Source: Trichostrongylus colubriformis
Lineage: Eukaryota; Nematoda; Chromadorea; Rhabditida; Trichostrongylidae
Direction: 5' to 3'
Length of the DNA: 64,000 bases
Assembly (NCBI GenBank): GCA_963978905.1
Contig: OZ022256.1
Location: 50,516,001-50,580,000 of the forward strand
Shown here: in pieces, positions 10,101 through 22,100 of the stretch
How the letters are laid out: each line of letters begins with the position of its first letter
How positions within the stretch are numbered: the first letter of the stretch is position 1
Program-made: the position numbers and the translations under genes
The notes under the pieces: generated by a model
Databases searched by the model: none
What the model saw: the letters and a program-made list of their open reading frames with translations, nothing else
Told to the model about the DNA's origin: nothing

Positions 10101-13100
10101 TCAATTTAACGCTTGGAAAGCCGTTGGTAATAACCGACTTTGTCTGAATATTCAACTCAATATCTTCGCCGAAGGCTGTACTCAGTTTTGCCATTACCGG
10201 GTTACTTTTGAAATTCTCAAGGTAGCCCCCGATACCTGACATTGTGCACATCTTAGCTGAATTTTTCGGCAAACCTAGCTTGTTGGCCAGTTTTTCTTCA
10301 ATCATTGTTTTTTGAGCGCCGGAGTCAAAAAGAAATAGTGCTTTTCTGTACTCCTGAAGTCCCAGAGATTTCCTTCAGCGGTCATGAGAACCATGTGTGG
10401 TGCCATGATCTTGTTGCGATTTCATCGAATGTGGTGTTCGTGATTCACTATGTATGCTGGTGGTGAATGGCCTATTGTTTTGCCACTGGCTCCCATTTTG
10501 TGCAGGAAAAGGTCCGAAGGAAGTTTGGGTCAGATTTGTGTTCATTTCATTTGGGTTCCAAGGAGTATAATTATGTCCAGGTGTGTTCAGTTCCCTTTTG
10601 AAACATAAACTTGGATGATGCTTTTGTCCACATTGGAAACAATCAGGCTTCTGACATTTAAAGCTGCTGTGGTTGCTAGAGCAACACTTCCAGCATCGTC
10701 GACCGTCTGTTAAGATTTTGCGGCGAGTCCCTTGATCGGTGACTGTCCTGCAGGTCATTGAAGCATGATTGCCCTTTTGGCAAAACAGACACTGATCACC
10801 GGAGTAAGAACGTGGTCCGACGTACTTATCTTTTGGATTGCTGACCTTATTGGTATGCTTTTTCTTATGATGCTCATGTTTTTCGAGAGATCTACCACGT
10901 CAACTACTACTTCTACTCTCGTCTTCACCTTCAACACCATCAACTACCTCCACGCCCTCTTCTTCGACGCCGTCTTCATCGTCAACAAGCTGCACCCAGT
11001 CAAACCATCCACAACTTCACCAAGCCGCACTTCAACGAGCCGTTCTCTTCACGACAATCCTACATCAGCCCACTCCCATCGACGAGCAGCACAAGAAGAA
11101 ACATAAATAAAATTGTTGTATTATTCGTTATTCTTGTGCCGGCGGGAGTGTCGTCGTCGTCGACGACCCCTACCATCATCTGTAGTCATCAACACTCTCT
11201 CTCCCTCGTTGAGGGGGAGGAGTTGGGCAGTGCGGCCTAAGAAGGCACTCTTGACGCTTATCGCCACGGTGTACGGGGAACGGCTCACCCACACCTTATT
11301 ACGTTCTCACGCTTTCTCTTCATTCTAATAAACATACTGAACCACCGTTTCCGTGTTATTACATCCTTTCTTTCGTTCGCTTTCTCTCAAATTCTTGAAT
11401 TCAGCAACTCTCTAATCATAGTCAACAGCATTCTACCCATAGTCAGCATCATTGAGCTGCACTCATACGATGAGTTACGGCGATCCAAGCGTGGTTTCTC
11501 TGAGCTACTCGCTGTCTTACGTTTTTCGCAAGTGCATTCACTCCGACGAATAATGTATGTCGGTCCTCACATAGCTTTTAGTGCGAGACTTAGTCCGCGT
11601 TCATACTTTGCGCACCGACGGCATCAAAATCATGTGCCCGCCGACCGATCACGGCGGCACTCTGGTGATGTGCTCCGTTCACAAAACGTTCGACCCAGCC
11701 ACATTACAGCAGAATGGTCGTGGCGAGAGCCACGAATACGAATTCGATTTTGGCATAGTACCAAACAATGCATGAAGAGCGTGGCGAGAGCTCATGAATT
11801 CGGACTCAAATCTTGGCATGGTGCCATACTATGCCAAATTCGAATTTAAAATCTTGGGCTGTCGGATTAGAAGATACCTGACCCGTCCCGGCAACACGCT
11901 TGCTTGCCGTTGGGAGCGTGTCCTTCGCCGTCTGGGCTCTCCCAAATTTGCCTGAGCCTTTTGAGGGAAGGAGCTTTGGCAGCGTCGCGTACTCTGACTT
12001 CTCTGGTGTCTGACTTTGCGCCGGGAAGCATGTTGTAGGGAATGGCCAGGTGCGCAAAGTATGAACGCGGTCCTACCAGCCACAGTCAGGATCGCGGCAA
12101 TGAGGTGGCCGTGGCAATGTGCCAACAGTCGTGTCACCGTGACGCAACGATGAAGGCGATCGTGCTATTGTGCTGTAGTGCTCAAGGATATTGCCTTCTA
12201 CAATTGTCACATCTGAGAAACCCAGAATGGGGTGCGTACTGTTGCAATGCGGTTTATGAATCATTATTTCAATGGGCAATAGGCAACACCCAATATGTAT
12301 CAGTTACCTCATCTGGCACGAATAGTTCCGGTTTTTTATATTGCTTGAGATAAAAATACTTATTCCGTCGCATCAAAGGATTGTCATCGAAGAGTAGATA
12401 GCTTGCCACAGCTCGAGCTGCTTCTGAACCTCGCATCACTGTAACAATATATATTTTGTATGACGAGAAGTAGAGGCCATTTCTTTTGATATTTTTCATT
12501 GAACTTGTGGGAAAGGATTGCGCTGTGCATTCCACTTTCTTTCAAAAACCACAGAAACATATGACTCCGTATACAGCCGTCACTACGACATGTAAGGGTT
12601 AGACCGCGGTCATACTCACCGCCGGCAGGGCGTGGCTACGTTCACAGGCAGCGAGGAAGCGTGGCACGGGGGAGGTGCAGAGATGACGCAGGCAACGAGG
12701 CAAGGTGGCATAACCGGAGACGCAGATATATGCAGCCACGCCCTGCCGCCGTCACTGCGGAGTATGTGCTGCGGGGGGGGGGGGGGTTGCATGGCCTGAT
12801 AGGCCTGGCGGATCGATAAATGACGGGAGATAGGCTCTGCCACTGCTTTACCCTCACTCATGGGATCACTGAAGCATTCAGAGAGTTCTTTCTATTTTTT
12901 TTCGAAAAAACAGACGTGCATTAATATTTCGCTACCCGATCGCATCGACTAAGGCGACCGTTATTGTGGTTACGCCGGCGGTTAATACCCTTAGGGCTGG
13001 CTATGCCTTGGCCATGCATCAACACGGATGTGCCAGCTGGGGTCATGCTAGGAATGTACTCATTGTGGGTCCCTTTTTTGGGGGTGCTCGCGGTAGTCGT

Positions 13101-16100
13101 GATTGCGTCGCCAAGTATGAATGGAGCTAAAGTCTTATTGAGTACTTACTTCCCTCCAGAATCCGCATTTAGTTAAGTTATACAAAAATTCAACGCTTTC
13201 CTTTGAAATACGCTCTCTTATTAGTTGTCAGAAGATAAAGTGTCAAGAAACTAACACTTGTATTGGCAAAAATGTAGGTACTCGTAATGAGCGGCTGGCA
13301 ATTCTCCAACATTGTAACCGTTGATCAACGCCAATCGATAAAGGCAATTATGCTGACATCGAACGACAGATGCTTGCATGCCTAGAATGATCCGAATGGT
13401 TTTTTTATCAGTCGAAATTTATTCTTCTGATGCAGTGACTAGCTCATCCTTACTCACTCGTCGTGAGCACATCAATCTCGGGATTTCCCACGATTGCACT
13501 CCAATCGATTTTATCTTCGCAAAGAAGTCTGCATCTGTAATCATGTAAGTGTTTATGAGACTGGGTTCAGACGTTGCTGGCAAAAATCGACGTTCGAATG
13601 AGCCGTGCACTTGATCTGTGGTTAGAGTTTCCTAATAGTATTAGTAAAAAATCAGGTATTTGACATGCTCGCAAGGGTTCAAACACAGTGTAAACCATAA
13701 TATTGTCAATTGTAAAAAATCACAGTAGATATGCTATTGGGTACTACAATGAAAACCGGCAAAAACCCAAAAATCGGGACGTTTATGGCTCGCCCCCCCC
13801 CCCCCTTCGGCTTTATTGGTCGGACGGAGTCGCTTGAACCTATGCTGTAGACGGACTCGAGCACGTGACATGTGTTCTGGCTTATAGCCAGAAGCTGCGG
13901 TCACGCCCCCCACCCCCCTCTCACCTTCCACTGGGGCGGGATTAGGATAGGTATATTCCCTCACGTTCTGCCCGCGTCAGGGTGTAGATATTTATTGGCT
14001 ATGTTAGGGATAAGGATAATACTACTGAACCACCCTTATAAAAAGAGGGATAATATTTCTCGATCATGAAAAAGGCGCCATTCATCCGCCTAGTCGCACA
14101 ACGTGGTCGCTGGTGAACCTCGTACCTCGAAGCCAACATAGGATCTTGTGCCGTCCACTGCAAATCGCGTCATTGAGAGTCTTCCCGGATTCACAGTTTT
14201 CTTTCCAGCTAAGCTGTAGCAAAACTTTGCGATTATGCGGCGTCGCACTTTCGCACGCGAAGTTGTGGCATTGCACAATCTCAAGATCGTAATATCGCAT
14301 GAGAATGTGCGACGCCGCAAAATAGCAAAGTCTAACGGCGGTCTGAAACACTTTTCTTGGCGCCGCAGGAGAAGCTAGCTGTGACGTCACTCATGCTGAC
14401 GTCACAGCTATCGCGCGCGGCGCGCAGGTGAGCACTGGCCATTACCACCGTACCCAGGCTCCAGTGGCAAAGGAAAAGCTCCGCAATTTGAGTCACCTCA
14501 GGTTCACACCCATCATTAGGTCGCCGTCAGACTTTGCGTTTTTGTGATTTTGCGGCGTCGCACCTTCCCACTCGATACAATGACCTTGAGATTGTGCAAA
14601 TCGCAACTTCGCGTGCGAAAGTGCACCGGCGCAGATTCGCAAAGTCTGACGTCGGCCTTAGCGTTGCGTTCTGTATTTTTTTGAGACTGTGGTTTAAAAA
14701 ATTTTGACTTTTGACGTCGGCCTTAGCGTTGCGTTGTGTATTTTTTTGAGACTTTGGTTTTAAAAATATTGACGTTCGCCATGGACAGCTTTCTTCAAGA
14801 CTTGGGAGAGGCCCTTTAAAAACATCAACCAAATACGATCCTCTTATGAGAAGGCTCCACGAAAAAAAGCTCACCAACGGTAGCACCTGAGTTTCCAACA
14901 CAAGGGAATGATGTGGGTCAGGGATTGGACCCATCATGAACCTATTTCGATTGTCATCGTTTTAGATGCTCTCATGGAAACTCTCTAGTTTCACTGAATG
15001 TGAAGATACAGTGCTTGTCCCATCTTCAGAATTGGTAAAGAACTGGAAAGAAAGTTGTCTGAGACGGAAGCCAGCGATTTCCAAAACGTGGGACTTATTT
15101 TTGAAACTCAGGTCTTAAAAATGTTTTAAAAAAGGTATTTTCACAATAGGATTGCTCATGCTCATCCAGTGATGCCGTAGAGAGTTCCCCCTCTGCCAAC
15201 CACTTTCGGTTCCTCCTCACATAGGCGGCGGTGCCGGCCATTGCCATTGCTCACCTCTGCACCAAGCGATGGCTGTGACGTCACCGTCACTCAACATGTG
15301 CAGCTGGTGACTTTTTCTAACCCACCCTTCCCCTTACCCCTCCCTCCCTCTTTTCATAAAGGCTGTGTTTGGACGATCACATTGAGGTATCGTGGACGAC
15401 AACAGTCTATCGGGCACCCAAAGAAATCGTCCACGGAAAATGGGTTTCTTTGTTACCCATATATTTACTTACACAACGGAGCAAGTGAGATCGGGTAGTC
15501 TCACTTGCTCTGTTGTGTCCGCGAAGTCAGGCAAGCGCTCGGTGCTGGTGGAACCAAGGTGAGCAGTCCAGTGTCTGAATTTCGGCCTAGTTAGTTCTCT
15601 GATTTGAGTTGTACTGGATCGCAAGTATGAGCAGGATAAGCAGTAGCATAAGTTGTGGAATGCTTTCAGGCCTTTGATAACGACGAAATTGTCGAAACGT
15701 CAGGCAAAATAAAATTTCCACCTTAACAAACCTGTACGTCAGAAAACAAAAACAGCCATATATTTACGTTGTATTTGCCTAACAAGGACCGCATGCAGAG
15801 TTTCACGCAAAAAAAGTGGGAATTCGACTAAGATATAGCTCCCCAAATTCTCGGCCGGGTGGGCGGGGCTTCCGAGTAAGAGCCCGTCCCGTCGTACGCC
15901 GCGGTTGGGAACGAAGAGTGAGACTGTTCACGTAAATTCCTGTTCCTACAATGCGTCTCCGACCGCGGCGGACGACGGGGTGGGCACGTGCTCGGAGGCC
16001 CCGCCCACTCAGTCGAGAATTCGGGAGCTGTATCTTAGGGACACTGTCGCATTTTTGCGTGTAATTTTGCGTAGGGCAAGTACAACAAAAATATATGGGT

Positions 16101-19100
16101 AACAAAAAAACTCATTTTTTCGTGGACGATTCCTTCAACTTTTCTAAGGAGCAAAATTAATAAAATAAATCTTATAGACAAATCAGCTTTTGTTATTTTC
16201 AATGCTTCCTCATCGTTTTTCTCGAAGGTTGACGAAGTGCTTGTTATTCGCTAGAAAGGAAAATAGGATTCAGCAAGGAAATTTCAGTGTTTTGGAAAAG
16301 TATGCGAAAAGGAGAACGGAAATGCCAATGATAGACTGAGCGTGGTTTTAATCTACTCCAGCAATTGAAATAGAACGGGTATTCTTGATTAGTGATATCC
16401 AAATAAAAATTCTATAAATTGCTATTATTCGATTAAAATATTGGTACCTCGCATCTTCTTCCATTGTCTTCTCCAATGACGTCTCTAGGTCGTCAACACA
16501 TCGATTCCAGTCTTCATTATTATAAGCTTCCACACCAGATATAAAGAACTTCTGCAAGAAAACCGTGTATGTCAGATTTAATTTATTGCGGAATTTGAAT
16601 TAAAGTTAACCATCTATAAGAAAAGACAATATTCAAATTCTACGTTGTGAAAGAAAATTACAGACTCAGTTTATGAGGCCGACAAGGAACCATAATTGGT
16701 TTTGTGTGTCATGGCGATGTACCTGACAAGTTTACGTGTGAGTGTTCACTGGATATTATAAATGTACAGATGGTCATATATTTTCATTGCTTGATTTTCT
16801 TCAACATTATATATGAGGGAGAACCTATCCCTGAACGAACTAACCTCATACGGTCGACGAAGTAAATCGACAAGCATATCGTCGTTATAATCTTTTTGCT
16901 TCATGTAGAACTCTATTCCATCTAGCGTATCTTTGTCAGAAGGATTCTGCACAAGAAAGGTGTAAGCAGCCTGTACAGCATGTCGCAGATCGCCCATCTG
17001 TAAAATAATCGAGCTTGTCATCTGTGAAAATGAAGATTCAGGCATGAAAAGCTCGAGTTTGATTAGTCTTTAGGCAACACCATTATATTCAACAGTTTCT
17101 GTTGATGTAATATATTGCTTATTATTTTTGCAGCACTTCATTTCAACCATATCGATTCTCAGCAGAGCTTCCCACCCATATAGTTTGCTAGAACGCTGTC
17201 GAAAGGTGTGTACCCTTATGTCAGGATTTCGCACCGCGTCATGCCACGAGCCAACCAATGCGGACGAGCTAAAGGCGCCATGTTGTTGGGTCTCGAAGCG
17301 ATTACTAGCTAACTGCGTATCGCGCCCCTGGCATTACCGTGTAATCGTCCTAAGACCCAACTACCGCGACGGCTCGCACACACTACGTCGCAAACCGCTC
17401 GTCGTCGTGCAAAATCCTGACATAGGGGTACACGGGTGTGTGGCCTTTGGCTCGTCCGGGCTGGCACGCGGCAATGTGTGCGGCGAAGTGCGCGGCGTTT
17501 GATTGAAGCGAACACGTAAGAACACGTTATGGAACGGATAAAGGCTGAGGTAGTCCAGAATTTTATTGGACAAAAGCTTCTAGTCCCTTTCATTAGTGGT
17601 TATAAGAAGAGCTTTTCTTGTGTAATACTTCCATTTGATTGATACCCTCAAATTACCACCCAGATAACATACTATTCTTTTTGGGAACATCGTTCGTAAA
17701 AGTTTGAAGACAATGAGATGAAATCTGCTTCTACTGTGTTTGTTTTATGTCATTACATACAAGTTCACTTGAGCAGATAAAATCTGGGCGTTGCACGAAT
17801 AAGAACTAACATCAAAATAGCACAACTTATAAACACGGATGGGAGGAAGAAAAGCCCTTTTCTTAGCAGAACCTCTGTTTAATAAAATTCCTGACTACCT
17901 CCGCCTTTATCCGTCCATTACGTGTTCTTACGTGTTCGCGCCCCAATCAACGACGCCGCGCACTTCGCCGCGCAAATTGTCGCGTGCCAGCCCGGACGAG
18001 CCAAAGTCCCGTCTCCCAGGGGTACACACCCGCTGGCGAACTACAGACGCGATCGCGGTAGCAAAGTTTAGAGACAGTGATAGGGGTAATGTGGAGATAA
18101 GAAATCCCTCAATCATTTACTGAAAGGAATCATTTACTGAAAATTTACCGGTCTGAAAGTTCTATGTATAGCGCTCCCCACGAAAGGCTTCCCTCGAGCT
18201 GTGGTGGAGGCGGCCTTTTTAGCTGCAGCCGCCTTTCTTGGCATGATAGCAGAATGATACTCATCGTATCGATCAAAGCTGTATCGATCGAAATGACGTG
18301 GTGCGCTTTCGTGGTGAACACGTCCACCGCACGGAATGTGTGGTGACACCACTTCTGATTGCTCACTCCCATGTGACCTGTACAGAAAATGGCTAAATCG
18401 TTTCAATGCCGTAGCTTTTACATAATGCACTGCAGCATGCACTGTTTATAGTCTGCTATCGCGATCGCGTACTATGAACGCAGTCTTTGACTTCGTAAAG
18501 AAAAAGTCATTTCGTCATGAGAATGGGTATGTATCGACCAATAAATATGCCATGCGGGTCGTTTCATTCGGATGTGTGCCGTTGCGTCCAAAAATCGCGT
18601 TGCGGCATCGCACTCACGGCGCCATCATTACGACTTCACGCAGCCAGTTGGAATTGGATGCATTGGGCTGGTACCGTGAGGATTCTCAATGATTGCAGGT
18701 TGGAAGCTTCGTAAGTTCCCTATGTTATTGCTGTTGTAGCTGTTTCAACAGGTAAAGCTGCCAACACTCGCAATCGCCGCGGGCGGCCGCGCGATTTCTG
18801 GACGTAACGGTGCACACCCGTTTCATTCATCATTCCTACAACATTCAACGCCATCACTTCTCATCAACCCGGCAGCAGTATCGATCGTGACGATACGCTT
18901 GCAAACAAAGCGCCACTAGGCGCACAGCTACCTCTGGATACTACTCTGAACACCTCTGGGTACTGAACGTAAAGCCGTGCGTTGCAGTACTCGGCCACCA
19001 CGACGACGTCCCACTGGCAGGGTACACCGAGAGTCGAGGATTCTTCGTTTTGACGTGCAAGTGTTCGACGAATCGCCTCGTGAAGTAGACCCCCTTATGG

Positions 19101-22100
19101 GTGACTTGACCTCGCACTAACAGTAGGAACACTTGCAACACACCCGGATTCCTCGACAGAGGGGGTCGTATTTGACCGGACGGGGGGGGGGAATGTATCT
19201 GCAGAGATCAGCGATAAGGACTAGAAGCCAAAGTTCTCGATGTTATCTCTGAGTTTAACCTCCTTCTTAGGGCACGTGCGAAACGGAGGTCACACGAACT
19301 CTTTGCTTTTTCCCCTCTATGTTCTTAATATGGTCTCTTTGTTTACAATTGTTTATTTCTTTCAATAACCAGCTGAGAAACACCTAATGTCGCTTTTGAA
19401 AAGAAAGCAGCAACACTTACCCTCCAGTAACAAATGTGAATGTACTGATAGGGCTTCCTTTCGACAAAATCATAATATGTGTTCATTTTCTCGAGTGGAG
19501 GTCTTTCCTCTGAAAATGTTAATATCAAAGGTTAATCCAATGAACTTATGAATTGAAAATTCCATTCTAACGAATATTTTCGACAGGGGTCCACGAATAC
19601 GCAGTGTAGTCGTACTTCATACTAGAGGTCATGGAGGTGGCTGACTGAGGAGAAGCAACTGGGCTTGAATATCAGTTTTTTTATTAGTAATACCTTAGCC
19701 TAAGCTATGGAAATTGGCCATTAAACTTAAGCGCGCAAGTCCACGCTGGGTGTTTATTCTTCCGCACCCCGCGATGGCGTGGGGACCAATTGGTCGAATT
19801 TTCGCTTCGCGGCGCCGTCAGCACAACTTGCTACACTCGGTTGGAATTCCGGTCAGTATGCAGGGCTGGTATCGTGAGGAACCTTCGAAGATTGCAGGTT
19901 GGAAGCCTCAGAGCTCTTATGTGTTTTGGTTGTTGCCGTTTCTACGGATAAAACCACAAACAATTCGCACTCGCCGCGCCGCTCGACGCGGCAGGCGCGA
20001 GAATTCGACCAATCGACCCCACCCTGCGCGATGCTGCAGCGCTGTCTACGCGATCGATACATGTCTTGGCATTCCCTAGCAAGTCAGATACGTATTGAAC
20101 GAGAGGCTGAGCTGCGGCTTCCAACCATCGCTATTTCACGCGATCTCGCCGTAAACTATGAACGCAGCCAATGGGCGATTCTCTTAGACATACGTCACGT
20201 CGGATTACAAAAGATGCTTGTTACTGTGTTTTTTTTTCTAATAATTGATGGTGAGTGGCAACTTTTCACGATAAAAACCCGATGTAGCAAGCGTCCTCCA
20301 CTTCAGAGGTTCGTTCAGTAGCCAAATTCCTTCGGCAACATTCTCGGCCTCTCTCTCCTCGACTTCATGCAGTACTGAAACCTATGGGCATTCCTTACCG
20401 GTGAGTCTTTCTCGTTTACATCGAAGCAGACAAAGAGCTCGTTCGGACTGTGCATGTTTCTGTGACAATGGATCGCTGTCTGGCGTTTGCACCTGTCCAG
20501 CACATTTCTTTCGACACCATACCAGCTCGTCCTCGAAATACCTTCAAAGGTCAGGAGTCCTTGAGAAAGAGCTTTATAAAGAAGAATCTAATAATCATTG
20601 CGCATGTGACCCCAGCCAGACTTGAACGGGAGCCATGTACCCTAATAACGTTTACTAATGTAGGCGCATGGGCTATTCAGTGGCTCAGTAAGCGCTTAAA
20701 GACGGCACTAGGGGGTGATGTGGTTATGGCAAAATTCCTACACAGTTAATCACATGGAGACTATAGGTCTAAGAAGACTATCTGTGGCGAAATCCCGAAA
20801 AAAAAAACGCGTTTACGAGCTATAGAAACGGCGCGACGGATAACACCTGACGCCTTTGGATAACCGACCACGCCTCCGACTGACATTATTCCCTATTAGC
20901 TGGGGTGGGGGCGGCCAAAGTTAGGCCGCTTCCATACTTTACGCACCGACGCCGGCACGCGCGTGACGGCGTCGGTGCGCAAAGTATGGAAGCGGCCTTA
21001 GGCGGCAGGATTAAAAGTTTCGCAGTGCGCTTTCTCAGCTTCATCTTGACGTTTACCTCAGAAAATAGATCAGAATTATCAGTATAGATTAATTTGCGAA
21101 GCAATTTTTTCGCAAACCTTAATGCAAGTTCGCGAAAAAGATCCATATTCGGTCAGTCAACTTTCTTATGATCGTTTCCGTCAGCAGCTGAGCTTGCTTT
21201 CACATAAACGAATTCACAGTTAGAAAACCTAATTGTTGGGAAAAAAATTGTGTGAGGCTCCGAAATTTTATTTCTGAAGACTCAAGGGTTACCTTTTGAA
21301 ATATCTTTTGGAATAGTCTTTCTCAAGTGATGATTTTTTGAATATTTTGAAATAAAATTTGGAGCCTCACATTGTTTTTTCACACATTTAGATTGGCATG
21401 AGATATCGCAACAGAACAATGCTCAGTTGGAAAACTATTTATTTATGATTTTTCATCATTTTTGAGCATACTTCATGAATGGGGCATAATAAACCAAGAC
21501 TGTTCTTGTAGGAAGAGCGCATTTACATATCTCTTCTGCTCCAATTCTCCGAATATACTAGAAGGGACGCAAATGAGGCGAGAAAAGTAGCAAGGGAGAC
21601 AGCTCGGTCACCATGAGCATAGCAATTCTCGGCCTGTTAGGTGGAGGCTAATCGGGATACCCCCACCACGAAAGGTTTATCGTTGATGAATGCGTAGTTC
21701 TCAAAAAACAACAATTTTTGAAGGTATGAAATATACAAAAAGTGTAAAACATCATAAATGAAGCAACATCGCTCCAATTAGTACGCGCCTGGAGCAGACG
21801 GAATGTGTTAGCTGAAAAGGCGATGGTTATTGGATGCTCTTCTATGGAGACGAATGCCATAGGTACTACGCCGACACAATGATAGCCTAAGGCCGCTTCC
21901 ATACTTTGCGCACCGACGCCGTCACGCGCGTGACGGCGTCGGTGCGCAAAGTATGGAAGCGGCCTAATAGCGCTTGACGCAAAAGCTATTACTACGGATT
22001 TTATTTGTCACCCGAATTGGCGGTTCATTTCTTGGCGCAGTATTGAACTGAAATAAAAGGCATGGCGCATTCCCCGAGGATCATAAGAAAACTAACTGAC

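Noticed and set aside
10765..11106. A 113-codon plus-strand frame with Thr/Ser-rich sequence ending before an AATAAA.
   Set aside because: It is the antisense of the retrotransposon gag linker, whose minus-strand reading leads directly into zinc knuckles.
12700..12790. CRISPR-like or tandem array.
   Set aside because: Only a poly-G run and inverted-repeat arms are present; there are no spaced direct repeats.
15803..16105. Long open frames on both strands in the GC-rich segment.
   Set aside because: The segment is the interior of the H3 repeat. The frames are by-products of its inverted GC-rich arms.
18134..18442. A 102-codon minus-strand frame with an Ala/Lys-rich end ([14 protein letters not shown]).
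   Set aside because: It looks like a chromatin-protein tail but has no supporting splice sites and adjoins repeats. Low-complexity chance frame is as likely.
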